Shown here in pieces: positions 7,835 to 17,822 of a stretch of DNA of 35,039 nucleotides. Every line of letters begins with the position of its first letter. Within the stretch, counting starts at the first letter, position 1. The notes below the pieces were generated by a model. The model saw only the letters and a program-made list of their open reading frames with translations. It did not search any database and was not told the DNA's origin. This DNA comes from Gemmatimonas sp. (lineage in GTDB: Bacteria; Gemmatimonadota; Gemmatimonadetes; Gemmatimonadales; Gemmatimonadaceae): assembly GCA_013822425.1 (NCBI GenBank), contig PNKL01000025.1:1-35039 (forward strand), written 5' to 3'. The position numbers were made by a program, and so were the translations under genes.

Positions 7835-9074
7835 GTCGCAGGGCCGCGATGGGGTCGAGCATCGAGGCGCGGCTCGCGGGATAGACGCCGCTGATGATCC
7901 CCACGCCGGCGCCCAGCGCCACGCCCACGACAATGGACCACGGCGCCACGGTGGCGGGCAGCGGGCTGATGGCGGCGATGACCTTGGCCAGGCCGACGCC
8001 CAGCGCGATGCCGACGGCGGCGCCGACCGTGCTCAGCGTCGCCGCCTCGATCAGGAACTGGCTCAGGATGTCCACGCGCCGCGCGCCCAGCGCCTTGCGA
8101 ATGCCGATCTCGCGCGTGCGTTCGGCCACCGCCACCAGCATGATGTTCATGATCACGATGGCGCCGACCACCAGCCCGATGGCGGGCAGGGCGATGCCGG
8201 CCAGCACCAGGTAGCGCTTGAGCTTGTTCCAGAAGGCGAGCGCGCTCTCGGACGTCTGCAGCGAGAAGTTGTCCGGCTGGCCCGGGCGCAGCTTGTGGCG
8301 CGTGCGCATCACCTGTCGTACGCGCTCCTGCGCCTCGGTCATCTGCGACGCCGTCGGCACCTGGACGATGACGGCATCGATGATGCTTGGCACGCGGTTG
8401 AGCAGGCGGTGCACCGGCGATTGCCACGGCGCGAAGACCTGGTTGTCGAACGAGAGCCCGAACGCGCTTCCCTGCGTCTCGAGGACGCCGACGACGGTGT
8501 AGGGGAGGCCCCCCATCCTGAGTTCACGCCCGATGGCGTTCAGTCCCGGGAAGAGCCGCTTCACGATGTCGGGCCCGACGATCACCACCGGCGTGCCCAT
8601 CGCCAGTTCCTGCGGCGTGAACTCACGCCCCTCGGCGACGACAAACTTGCGGATGGCGAAGAACTCGCCTTCGATGGCGCTGATCTGTGCGTTGCGCGGG
8701 CCGCCGGAGTAGCGCGATGAGACGGGCAGGTTGTTGTCGCTGACGATCGCCCAGCGCGTGCCCTCCGGCAGCGCCTCGACGACCGGGGTGACGTCGTCGT
8801 GGTACAGGCGCGGACGGCGGCGGTACGACTCCCAGACCGACGGATCCACGTCGCCCATGTTGATGTTGGGGCGGTGCCGCAACTCGAAGGAGTTGACCCC
8901 GATCAGCTTGCCGATCAGGTCCTGCTCCATGTACCGCCCCATCCCCTCGACGATGGAGACGACGGCGATGAGGAACATCACGCCGATGCAGACGCCGAGC
9001 AGCGTGAAAAAGCTCTTCAGCTTCTGCGCGCGAATGGTGTTCAGCGCGAGGCGGATGGATTCAAAGAAGAGCAT
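7827..9074 (-). CDS. MacB/FtsX-type ABC transporter permease A (first member of pair A/B)
   Basis: Inner-membrane ABC permease of 415 residues and the first permease after the ATPase. The first membrane segment (about 20-43) contains FFTLLGVCIGVMFLIAV. A periplasmic core follows, then three C-terminal segments (about 286-312, 335-365, 378-402). The coupling-loop motif AERTREIGIRKALGARRVDI is intact and the protein ends LRQE. It is closely similar to permease C throughout. The start ATG aligns with the N-terminus of C; no strong Shine-Dalgarno precedes it. The 222-nt gap from the ATPase holds a large inverted repeat with a terminator-like core, so the level of this gene relative to the ATPase may be set by read-through or by an internal promoter that I cannot identify. 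Confidence 0.93.
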   Translation of the reverse strand: MLFFESIRLALNTIRAQKLKSFFTLLGVCIGVMFLIAVVSIVEGMGRYMEQDLIGKLIGVNSFELRHRPNINMGDVDPSVWESYRRRPRLYHDDVTPVVEALPEGTRWAIVSDNNLPVSSRYSGGPRNAQISAIEGEFFAIRKFVVAEGREFTPQELAMGTPVVIVGPDIVKRLFPGLNAIGRELRMGGLPYTVVGVLETQGSAFGLSFDNQVFAPWQSPVHRLLNRVPSIIDAVIVQVPTASQMTEAQERVRQVMRTRHKLRPGQPDNFSLQTSESALAFWNKLKRYLVLAGIALPAIGLVVGAIVIMNIMLVAVAERTREIGIRKALGARRVDILSQFLIEAATLSTVGAAVGIALGVGLAKVIAAISPLPATVAPWSIVVGVALGAGVGIISGVYPASRASMLDPIAALRQE

Positions 9075-9114
9075 GGTGATAGTACGGCGCGGGAGGGCGA
9101 GATGTTTCCCTGCT

Positions 9115-9295
9115 GATTGAGGATATGGACTCAGGATTGCGACTCAGGATCTCGACGCTGGATTGCGATTGGCGATGGCATCGATGGTGGCGACAGACGC
9201 AAAGGGCGGCCTGCCGCGAGGGGGCCGCCCTTCATCGTTCATCGCAATCCTCATTCGCAATCCTGTATCGAAATCCTGAGTCCAAATCCTCAATC
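9115..9295. repeat. Inverted-repeat element with 13-nt internal periodicity, copy 2
   Basis: A 181-bp element related to the one at 3773-3903. It opens with the same GATTGAGGAT and closes with ATCCTCAATC. The left arm (about 9115-9176) is GATTGAGGAT plus four 13-nt units ending GGAT or CGAT; the right arm (about 9240-9295) has four matching 13-nt units containing ATCC. The arms pair imperfectly over about 56-60 bp. The centre is longer than in copy 1 and contains a 10-bp GC-rich hairpin (9202-9232). The element ends 1 nt from the stop codon of the ATPase gene. Position and unit design match copy 1, so this is a repeat family and not chance complementarity. Confidence 0.88.
9202..9232. terminator. 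GC-rich hairpin at the centre of repeat copy 2, possible terminator or attenuator
   Basis: A perfect 10-bp stem, AAGGGCGGCC (9202-9211) with GGCCGCCCTT (9223-9232), and an 11-nt loop. On the minus strand the stem is followed by only a short T run (CCCTTTGCG), so intrinsic termination would be weak. It lies between the ATPase gene and permease A, where partial termination would lower permease expression. The core GGGCGGCC/GGCCGCCC is shared with the hairpin at 31334-31362. Confidence 0.5.
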
Positions 9296-9296
9296 G

Positions 9297-10108
<812 letters not shown>

Positions 10109-10112
<4 letters not shown>

Positions 10113-11383
10113 GACTTCTTCTCCCCGGGCTTCTGCTCCGGCTGCTTGGCTTCACGCACGACGGTGCCGTCCTTGAGTTCGCGGATCGCCTGGTACGTGC
10201 CGCCCACGATCCGTTCGCCGTCCTTCACGCCCGACAGCACCTCGAAGTACTTCTCGCCCGCGATCCCTACCTTTACGGGCCGGAACGTCACTTTGTTGGT
10301 TCCGTCCACGACGAAGACCCCTTCGACGTCCTTCTTGCCCACCTGCTTTACCGGCGCCTTGCTGTTGGGCACGGAGTCGCCGCTCTTGAGCTCCTCATTC
10401 TCGCGCACCGTCAGCGCGATGATCGGGATCGCCAGCACCTTGGTGCGCGTGTCGGTGATCACCTTGGCCGTCGCCGAGAAGTCCTGCCGCGTATCCGTGG
10501 GCGGATTGACGAGCCGGATCTTCACCTCGTAGTCGATGGCCTGGTCGCCCGTGCCGGCCACGGCCCCGCGCACCGAGCTCTGCGATACCTCCACCACCCG
10601 GCCGATGAACGTCGTGTCGGGGAAGGCGTCAATCTGGATGACGGCCGAGTCGCCTAGGGAAATGCGCGACACATCGGTCTCGTCCACCTTCACCTTGGTC
10701 TCGAGCACGCTCATGTCGGCGATGGTCATCAGCGTGGCGGCATCCTTGTTGAATGTGCCCTGAACGGCCGTCTCGCCATTCTCCACGTTCAGGCGCGTCA
10801 CCCGTCCCGACATCGGGGCATAGATGTTGGTGCGCGACAACTGCCAGCGGGCGTCCTTGAGCGACGCTTCGCCCTGCTTGACGTCCTGCGTGGCGGCCTC
10901 GAGCAGGGCCTGGTTGACCTCAAACGTGGTCTTGAGCTGCTCGATCTGCTCGTCACTGATGAGCGTGGCGTTGGTCTTCTTGATGTCGGCCGAGCGCTGG
11001 TAGTTGTTCTGCGCCTGCTGCAGGTTGGCCTTGGCCTGTGCCAGCCGCGCCCGCGAGTTGGCCAGCGCCGCCTCGGCGCGCTGCACCTGGCTCTCGAACT
11101 GCTGCGGGTCGATCTGGAGCACCAGCTGCCCCTTCGTGACGATGTCACCCATCTTCACGTTCAGCGCCACGATCTTGCCGGTGATGTCAGCCGAAAGGTC
11201 CACCTTGGTACGCGGCGTCACCTGGCCGCTGGCCGTGACGGACGCCACGAGGTCGCGCTTCTGCACCGCCTCGATGCGGACCTCGGTGCCCTTCTTGGAC
11301 CCCTTCTTGTACTGCATGAACCCGAGGCCACCTGCGACCGCCACGACGGCGCCGATCACGATAAACTTGGTACGCTTGGTCAT
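10109..11383 (-). CDS. HlyD/MacA-family periplasmic adaptor (membrane fusion protein)
   Basis: Adaptor linking the inner-membrane permease to the outer-membrane channel. It has 424 residues: one N-terminal membrane anchor (about 8-23, [15 protein letters not shown]), a lipoyl-type half-motif (about 58-92, with [17 protein letters not shown]), a long alpha-helical hairpin rich in Ala, Gln and Arg (about 95-185), the second lipoyl half ([17 protein letters not shown], about 193-210), then beta-barrel and membrane-proximal domains. This is the MacA/YknX-like arrangement. The C-terminus is charged ([12 protein letters not shown]). It overlaps the ATPase start by 4 nt and begins 12 nt after the stop of the TolC-like gene, so the three are one operon. 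Confidence 0.94.
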
Positions 11384-11395
11384 CGTCAGTCTCTG

Positions 11396-12862
11396 TTAGC
11401 GGAGGGGACGGCCCACGGCGCTTTCGAGCGCGGCCCAGGCACGATGGTAGTCATAGATGGCGCCAATCCGGTCGGTCGACGCCCGCTCATACTCGTTGCG
11501 GGACTGCACGAGCTCGACAAAGGTGCTGGCGCCCACACGGTAGCGCGCCTGCGCCAGCGTGAGCGCTTCCTGCGCCGCGGCCGCATTCTGCTCCTGCAGC
11601 CCGACCGTGCGGTATGCCGCCTGCAGCGACGTCCATGCCGACGTCACGTCGGCCGTGAGCTGCAGCTCTTGCCGGCGCACGTCATAGCCCGCGTTGTCGC
11701 GCGCGATCTGCGCTTCCTGCAGCCGCTGCTCGCGCCCGAACTTGTCGAAGAGGGGCAGCGACACCGTGAGCCCGAGGTTGTACGGGCTCGATCTGAACTC
11801 GAACGGGAAGGTCGTGTTGGCGTCGCGAATGGCCTGGGCCTGCGTCGGCGTGAACTGGATCGCATTGCACTTGGCCGCGATCGAGGGCATGCCGGCCCCG
11901 CGCCGCAGCGAGTCGGTGGTGAAGCAGCTGGCCTGGCTCCCCAGCGCGCTGTTCTGCGCCGCGGAGACGAGCACCTCAGCGTTCTTGTACTGCGTGGAGT
12001 ACCCGCCGAACTGCAAGCCCAGCGAGACGGTCGGGGTGTACGCGCTCCGCGCCGACCTGACGCCGAGTCCGGCCGCCGACTGCCGCGACTGGTAGGCCTG
12101 CAGCGTCGGATTGCTCTTGCGCGCGATGGCCAGGAGCTGGCCGATCTCGAACGACGGCGCGGTGGCCGTCGTGAGCGGGACCAGCGACACGGGACCCGGT
12201 CGCGTCACGCCGAGCTGCTGGAACAGCCGGAGCTGTTCCACCTCGGCCGCGTTGCGGGCGCGAAGCGCCGCCACCTGCTGCTGGCCCACCGCCACCTCGG
12301 CGCGCTTGACGTCGAGGGCGGTCCCAGAGCCGACGTCGGTCCTGGCCTTGGCCAATTCGAGGTCGAGCTGGACCTTCTTGAGCAGCGAGTCCTGCAGCGC
12401 CAGGCTTGCCTCGCTCTGCAGGGCCGTCAGGAACTGCGCTACGACAGCGCTGCGCAGGGTGAGTTCAGCCGCCGCCACATCCGCCTCGGCGGCGTCCACG
12501 TTGGCCTTCGCGCGGCGCACCTCGGAGAACGTCGCGGCGGAGACGCGGGCGTTGAAGTTGAGGCCCCAATTGCTCGAGATGACGTCGGAGGTGGCGCCGA
12601 ATGCCACGCCGCCGAAGTATTCGGGCTTGCCTTGTCGGTAGCCGGAGCCGAATGAGGCGTCGGCGCCCGGCAGGAAGGCGCCGTAGGCCGAGCGCAGCGC
12701 GAGGGCGGCGCGCGTGCGGCCGCTCAACTGCTGCTGGTAGACCGGGTTGTTCTTCTTGGCGATTCCGATGGCGTCGTCGAGGGTCATCGTGCTCGGTGCC
12801 GACTGTGCGGCGGCCGAAAAGGCGACTCCGGAAACGAAAAGGGCGGTCAGGAATTGGCGCAT
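11396..12862 (-). CDS. TolC-family outer-membrane efflux protein
   Basis: Outer-membrane channel partner of the exporter, 488 residues from the chosen start. ATG 12862 begins a clear signal peptide (MRQFLTALFVSGVAFSAAAQ); an in-frame ATG at 12877 would add only five residues, and the frame further upstream is non-coding. The mature part has two outer-membrane-efflux repeats with long Ala/Gln/Arg-rich helices and the usual opening MTLDDAIGIAKKNNP. The second repeat carries an inserted segment with two cysteines (SCFTTDSL and AAKCNAI), which could form a disulfide in the periplasm or at the surface. The last residues (YHRAWAALESAVGRPL) are typical of the family. Confidence 0.92.
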   Translation of the reverse strand: MRQFLTALFVSGVAFSAAAQSAPSTMTLDDAIGIAKKNNPVYQQQLSGRTRAALALRSAYGAFLPGADASFGSGYRQGKPEYFGGVAFGATSDVISSNWGLNFNARVSAATFSEVRRAKANVDAAEADVAAAELTLRSAVVAQFLTALQSEASLALQDSLLKKVQLDLELAKARTDVGSGTALDVKRAEVAVGQQQVAALRARNAAEVEQLRLFQQLGVTRPGPVSLVPLTTATAPSFEIGQLLAIARKSNPTLQAYQSRQSAAGLGVRSARSAYTPTVSLGLQFGGYSTQYKNAEVLVSAAQNSALGSQASCFTTDSLRRGAGMPSIAAKCNAIQFTPTQAQAIRDANTTFPFEFRSSPYNLGLTVSLPLFDKFGREQRLQEAQIARDNAGYDVRRQELQLTADVTSAWTSLQAAYRTVGLQEQNAAAAQEALTLAQARYRVGASTFVELVQSRNEYERASTDRIGAIYDYHRAWAALESAVGRPLR

Positions 12863-12987
12863 ATACAGGGCATCCATCGTTAGGTCTGCGTGGTCGTACG
12901 GGGCTGCGGCATGGGGAGTTTCAAAACGCCACACGTAGCCGGCGGTGGTCACCTGGCCCCTGGCTACCGCGGCCCGGTCATCGTGCA

Positions 12988-13683
12988 TCAGCGAGTGGTC
13001 GCGCGCGGCGCGTCGTCCCGAAGCGCGACGAGTCGCTGCGCCGGGATTGCCACCTTCAACAAGCGTCCAGCGGCATCAACCCAGACTTCTCGTACCGGCC
13101 CGTTGCCTTCTTCACGGACCACGAACTTCCGCGCCTCGACGGACTGGAGCGCAATGGACACGTGATCCGTGCCCGCATCCTCGACGGTGAGCGTAACCAC
13201 CACCCCCCGCGCCGGCACAACCGCCGCCACCCTACCGGGGCCGCGCGAAACCACGAACTGCAGCGGGTGCACCACGCCGTCTTCGACGATCAACGCCCCG
13301 GCGGGGAGCATCAGTTCCCGGGCCGACTCCCCCGAGCCGCGGGTCGTTCGCGAACTGTAGCGCCGTCCCATCACCTCGGCGCGATAGCTGTCGCCGGATT
13401 CCCGCCCGTCCACGGACTTGGATTGGAACCGGACGGGTAGCCCCACCGAGTCGGTGCTCAAGTCCACCGTGACCCGGTGCGAGCCCGTGACGACCACGCC
13501 GCGCGTGAGGGTTTCGTGCGCCCCCTCCGTGGTGGGAACGTGGCGGATCGAGAAGTCCTCGCGGCCGATGCGGTCCCCCGCGCGACTGAGAGTGAAGCTG
13601 CCCTCGTCAACGATGGTCGCCTGTCCCTGGGCGGGACGGGCGACGAGGACGGTGACGGCGAGAAGCAGCAGGGCGCGTTTCAT
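12988..13683 (-). CDS. Secreted protein of unknown function
   Basis: Exported protein of 231 residues, not confidently assigned to a family. ATG 13683 begins a signal peptide (MKRALLLLAVTVLVARPAQG) with likely cleavage before QATIVDEG. The remainder alternates short hydrophobic and polar stretches, as in a beta-sheet protein, with no cysteine or catalytic motif that I recognise. It loosely resembles periplasmic DUF3108/DUF6134-type proteins, but this is a guess. It is the first gene of the minus-strand export cluster, 125 nt before the TolC-like gene, and diverges from the histidine kinase gene. It could be an accessory periplasmic factor of the exporter or an unrelated neighbour. The 41 codons upstream of the chosen start have no coding character. 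Confidence 0.8.
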   Translation of the reverse strand: MKRALLLLAVTVLVARPAQGQATIVDEGSFTLSRAGDRIGREDFSIRHVPTTEGAHETLTRGVVVTGSHRVTVDLSTDSVGLPVRFQSKSVDGRESGDSYRAEVMGRRYSSRTTRGSGESARELMLPAGALIVEDGVVHPLQFVVSRGPGRVAAVVPARGVVVTLTVEDAGTDHVSIALQSVEARKFVVREEGNGPVREVWVDAAGRLLKVAIPAQRLVALRDDAPRATTR

Positions 13684-13767
13684 GACAGAGATAATGATAG
13701 GCCAACATCGCATACCCTGCACCTGTCGCGGGGTGCCCCTCTGATCGCCGTCGCGGCGCCAGCGGGG

Positions 13768-13773
13768 TATTAT
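13768..13773 (+). promoter_or_regulatory. Possible -10 box (TATTAT) for the histidine kinase operon
   Basis: TATTAT stands out in GC-rich DNA and lies 8 nt upstream of the GTG start at 13782. Transcription would then start at or next to the GTG, giving a leaderless mRNA; no Shine-Dalgarno is visible, which agrees. I see no convincing -35 box. Confidence 0.3.
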
Positions 13774-13781
13774 CCTCGCCA

Positions 13782-16700
13782 GTGACTTCTCCCGACCCGA
13801 AAGCACTTCCGCCCTCCCGCGCTCCGGCGCGGACGCTCCCGCCCTGGGTATGGATGCCGTCCGCCGCCACCGTGGTCCTGACGGCGGCGGCCTGGATTCG
13901 CACGCTGCAGCCGGTCTGGCTCTGGGCGTGCGGGCTGGCCGTGCTCATCGCCATTCCGGCGCTTGGCCGCCGCGTACGCCGCGGTCGCGAGGTCGTCTTC
14001 CTCGCCATGGCCGTGCTGTTCGTGGGCGAGGGGATCTGGGCCCGGTCCGAACGTGTGCGTCGGGAGTCGGACTGGCTGACGTGGAGCCGGCAGGCGGGCG
14101 CGCGCGCCACCGAGGCCTTTGCCAGCCGCATCGAGGCCACCGCCGCCGAATTGCGGGCGGCGGCGCACGATGCGGCCACGAAGGTGGCGGCCGACGACGA
14201 CGACGGCGCGCTGTGGGAAGCGATGGAACGGCTGGTGCGTGGCCACCCGGAGCGTGCCATCCTGCGGGCACGAAGCGGCCGCCCGGAGGCATGGGCGGGA
14301 CGGATGCACCTGCCCATCGATTCACTGCCGGCGACGCACGGCGTGATGGCGACACCGTTCTACCTCGCGCTGTATGTCGCCGAGACCCGCGGCGACGTCG
14401 CGGCCATCGCGACGGCGCTTCTGCACGCCGAGCCGCCGGCGGACAACCTCTCCACGCCGCTTGATCGGAACGCGGCGCGTGCGCCGGGCATCGCGGGCTA
14501 CGTCTTCGGTCCTGCCGATATCGTTGGTGACTCGGTGCGGCGCGTGGTCGTGGAAGGCGACGCTGTCCTTGCGCTGCGGGCCGTCGTGGCGCCGCCGGAG
14601 GTTGTGGCGCTGGAGATGATGGAGCGCTCGCGCCTGCGCAGCGGCGCCCTGTTGGTGATGCTCGCGCTGCTCTTCATCGCCACGGCGTGGCGGCGGGAGC
14701 ATCCCCTGCGTACGCGCCTCGCGGCCCTCGCCGCGGTGGTCGCCGTGGTGGCCATCCTGCCAATGGGGGCGTACTCGAACTTCTCGCGCTGGTTCGACGC
14801 CGGGCTCTACTCCGCGCCGACGCTGGGCCCGCTGACGGCGAACGTCGCGGCGCTGACCACGGTAAGCGCACTCGCGCTCATGGCGCTCTTCGCCGTGTTG
14901 CGCCGCCCGCCGAGCCGGCGCACGCACTGGAGGTGGATCACCGGGCTCGTGGTGGTGGCAGCCGTCAGTCCGTTCCTGCTGCGCGATCTCGCGCGCGGGA
15001 TTCTCGTGCCGGCCAGCGGCACGACGACGGCGCTGTGGCTTGCGTGGGAGGTGTCGATCTTCCTTGCCGCGTTCGCCTCCCTGCAACTGGGTGTGACAGC
15101 GGGCCAGGCGGGCGTTGGCGCTCGCGGCGGGCTTCCGGGCTGGCTGGCGCCGATGATCGCGGCGGTGTCGGCGTTCCTGGCGCCGGTCCTTCTCGAAGCA
15201 CCGGCGCGATTGCCGGGATGGTATCCCCTGCTGTGGATCGCAGCGATTGGCGCGCTCGCGACGTCGCGTCGCGCGCGCCGCGCGGTGCTGCGCACGGCCT
15301 TCGTTGCGGCATGCGGCGCCGTGACCCTCGTGTGGGCAGCGTCGGTCCGGCAGCGCGTACAGCTTGCCGAGCGCGATGTCGCGGCCATGGGCACGGCCGA
15401 CCCCGACGCCACCTCACTGCTGCAGCGCCTGGCCGCCGACCTCGCGCAGGAGGCGCCGCCGCCGAACCGTGTCGGGCTGCTGGCCCGCTATGCGTCGAGC
15501 GAGCTTGGCGCTGCCGGCTTCCCGGCCGAACTGACCTCATGGGATTCTGCCGGGCGACCGGTGGCGGATCTCCGCGTGGCCATGGCTGCCGGTTCGACGC
15601 GGGGTCTCGACGCCTTTGCGCTCGAAGCGCGCCGCCTGCGGCGGCCGACGCTGCGGCAGACCACGGCGGCACCGGTGTCGCAACTCGTGCTCGCGGTACC
15701 GCACGCGAACGGCACGGTCACGACGGTCGTGATCTCGCCGCGCACCAAGCTGGTGCCGGCGGACCCGTTCATCGCGATGCTGGGCCTGGGGCAGGCGCCG
15801 AGTGCCGAGCCGCCCTACACGCTGCAACTTGGCGACCCGCACGAGGCCTCCGCGGGGACGCGACGATGGAGCCGGCGCGGCTCGGAGCTGCACGGCGACT
15901 GGGTGGTGCCGGTGGGCGATGCCGGCACGGAGCGCGTGCACGCGCGGCTGGAGCTGCGCGGCCTCGAGGTGCTGGCACCGCGCGGTGCGCTGCTGGTGAT
16001 GGTGGACCTGCTGCTGGTGTCGCTGCTGTGGGGTCTGCTCTTCGCCGCCGAGGGGACCGGTCCGCGCTGGCTGCGTGCGTGGGCGCGCGGCTGGCCGCGC
16101 AGTTATCGCCTGCGGCTCTCGCTGGCGCTCTTCGCCTTCTTCGTGCTGCCGGCGGCTGGGTTTGCCGCATGGACGTACCGGCGGCTCCAATCGGATGACC
16201 GCCAGAGCCGTGACCTGCTGGTGCGCGAGACGCTCCGCGGCGTGTGGACATCGCCCGACAGCCTGCCGCTCAGCGAGGCGGGCACGCGCTTCGACTCGCC
16301 GCTGCTGCGGTACGCCGACGGCCTGATGGTCGGGACGAGCGATGCCTTGTATGACGCGCTGTCCCCGGTCGGACGCCTCCTTCCGCCGCCCGTCGTGCGG
16401 GCACTCGGCGACGGCGACGACCTGCTGGCCGGAATGGATGAGGTGGTGGGTGGAACGTCGGTGCGCTTCGGCTACCGGGCGGTCGTGGATACAGCGGGCG
16501 TGCAACACGTCCTGTCGGCCCCGGCGCGCAGTGACGAGCTGGCGCTCGACCGGCGCCGCCGTGACGTGGCCGTGCTCGTGGTGTTCGTCACGGCGCTCGG
16601 TGCCCTGGCGGCATTCTGGCTGAGCGGGATCGCGGCGCGCACCTTTGCGCGCCCCATCGACACGCTGCGCCGCGGCGCGCTCGCGGTGGCAAGCGGCGCG

Positions 16701-17807
16701 CGCGAACCGCTGCCAGAGGGCCGGCCTCCGGTGGAGTTCGAGCCGGTCTTCGACGCCTTCCGGCAGATGGCGGCGGACCTCGGCGCGAGTCGTGACGCGC
16801 TCGAGTCCGCAGAGCGCCGCCTGTCCGCCGTACTGCGCGACGTCGCGAGCGGCGTCATCGCCGTGGACGCCGACGGGCGCATCTCGCTCATAAATCCGCG
16901 TGCCGTGGCGCTGCTGCCGGCGGGCGCCCTGCCGGGAACGGCGGCCGGTGACGTGCTCGACGCGCCGCTCGCCGAGCGGCTGCGCCGCTTCCTGTCGGGC
17001 TCGGCGGAGCAGGAGGAGTTCGATATCGAGCGCCCCGGCGGTGTGCAGCTGCACGTGCGGCTGACGCGGCTGCTGCGCGGCGCGCGCGGTGCGGTGATCA
17101 CCGTTGACGATCTCAGCGAGCTGGCGCGGGCCCAGCGCGTGCTCGCCTGGGGCGAGATGGCGCGGCAGGTGGCCCACGAGATCAAGAATCCGCTCACGCC
17201 GATGCGCCTGGGCATGCAGCACCTGCAGCGCGCGCGCGGTGATGCCCGCGTGGATTTCGACGCCGTGCTCGATGCCAACGTGGCCCGCATGCTCGCGGAG
17301 ATCGACCGGCTCGACGAGATCGCGCGCGCCTTCAGCCGCTACGGCATGGTGCCCGAGGAGCAGGCGCCGGCGGGCGAGGTGGACGTGTCGGCCATCGTTG
17401 CGGACGTGGTGCGCCTCGAGCAGCTTGGCGCGGGTGACGTCGAGTGGCTGGTGGACGGCGCCGCGGGGTCGGTGATGGCGATGGCGCGCGAGCAGGAACT
17501 GCGCGAGGCCCTGCTGAACGTGCTTGAGAACGCGCGCCACGCGGGTGCACGGCGCGTGCGGGTGTCGCTGGGCAAGGGAGAAGGGCACGTGCGCCTCGTG
17601 GTGCGCGACGACGGCCACGGCATTCCATCGAACGTGCTGCCGCGGATCTTCGAGCCGCACTTCTCCACGCGCACCAGCGGCAGCGGCCTCGGGCTTGCCA
17701 TCAGCCGGCGGTTGATCGAGGGGTGGGGCGGAGGGATCGAGGTCTCGAGCGCGCCTGGCGAAGGAACGGCGGTGACGATCCGGCTGGTCGGAAAGGGAGC
17801 GTCCTGA
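13782..17807 (+). CDS. Large multi-pass membrane sensor histidine kinase, NtrY-like
   Basis: Sensor kinase of 1341 residues, about twice the length of a typical NtrY. Three membrane segments lie near 25-86, then a soluble domain (about 90-280), a group of about seven segments (about 288-520), a second soluble domain (about 525-720), two segments (about 730-805), a third extracytoplasmic region, and a last segment (about 929-950). Then come HAMP (about 950-1005), a PAS-like domain (about 1012-1110), HisKA with the phospho-accepting H1132 in HEIKNPLTP, and HATPase_c with the N box (N1246-N1250), DDGHGIP (1276-1282), and SGSGLGL (1299-1305). All catalytic motifs are intact. The start is GTG with no Shine-Dalgarno. 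It is followed after 15 nt by a pseudokinase-kinase gene; no response regulator is nearby. The ligand is unknown. Confidence 0.92.
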   Translation: MTSPDPKALPPSRAPARTLPPWVWMPSAATVVLTAAAWIRTLQPVWLWACGLAVLIAIPALGRRVRRGREVVFLAMAVLFVGEGIWARSERVRRESDWLTWSRQAGARATEAFASRIEATAAELRAAAHDAATKVAADDDDGALWEAMERLVRGHPERAILRARSGRPEAWAGRMHLPIDSLPATHGVMATPFYLALYVAETRGDVAAIATALLHAEPPADNLSTPLDRNAARAPGIAGYVFGPADIVGDSVRRVVVEGDAVLALRAVVAPPEVVALEMMERSRLRSGALLVMLALLFIATAWRREHPLRTRLAALAAVVAVVAILPMGAYSNFSRWFDAGLYSAPTLGPLTANVAALTTVSALALMALFAVLRRPPSRRTHWRWITGLVVVAAVSPFLLRDLARGILVPASGTTTALWLAWEVSIFLAAFASLQLGVTAGQAGVGARGGLPGWLAPMIAAVSAFLAPVLLEAPARLPGWYPLLWIAAIGALATSRRARRAVLRTAFVAACGAVTLVWAASVRQRVQLAERDVAAMGTADPDATSLLQRLAADLAQEAPPPNRVGLLARYASSELGAAGFPAELTSWDSAGRPVADLRVAMAAGSTRGLDAFALEARRLRRPTLRQTTAAPVSQLVLAVPHANGTVTTVVISPRTKLVPADPFIAMLGLGQAPSAEPPYTLQLGDPHEASAGTRRWSRRGSELHGDWVVPVGDAGTERVHARLELRGLEVLAPRGALLVMVDLLLVSLLWGLLFAAEGTGPRWLRAWARGWPRSYRLRLSLALFAFFVLPAAGFAAWTYRRLQSDDRQSRDLLVRETLRGVWTSPDSLPLSEAGTRFDSPLLRYADGLMVGTSDALYDALSPVGRLLPPPVVRALGDGDDLLAGMDEVVGGTSVRFGYRAVVDTAGVQHVLSAPARSDELALDRRRRDVAVLVVFVTALGALAAFWLSGIAARTFARPIDTLRRGALAVASGAREPLPEGRPPVEFEPVFDAFRQMAADLGASRDALESAERRLSAVLRDVASGVIAVDADGRISLINPRAVALLPAGALPGTAAGDVLDAPLAERLRRFLSGSAEQEEFDIERPGGVQLHVRLTRLLRGARGAVITVDDLSELARAQRVLAWGEMARQVAHEIKNPLTPMRLGMQHLQRARGDARVDFDAVLDANVARMLAEIDRLDEIARAFSRYGMVPEEQAPAGEVDVSAIVADVVRLEQLGAGDVEWLVDGAAGSVMAMAREQELREALLNVLENARHAGARRVRVSLGKGEGHVRLVVRDDGHGIPSNVLPRIFEPHFSTRTSGSGLGLAISRRLIEGWGGGIEVSSAPGEGTAVTIRLVGKGAS

Positions 17808-17822
17808 CACATTACACGCGTC

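Noticed and set aside
7825-8427. N-terminal 200 codons of the 619-codon frame containing permease B
   Set aside because: They overlap permease A in another frame; the Shine-Dalgarno and alignment with D and F place the B start at 7824.
9115-9295. CRISPR array at the 13-nt periodic region
   Set aside because: Units are 13 nt with no spacers of normal length, the arms are inverted, and no cas gene is present.
12893-12924. Possible promoter (TTGAAA and TACGAC, minus strand) for the TolC-like gene
   Set aside because: The spacer would be 20 nt and the -10 match is poor; not reported as a feature.
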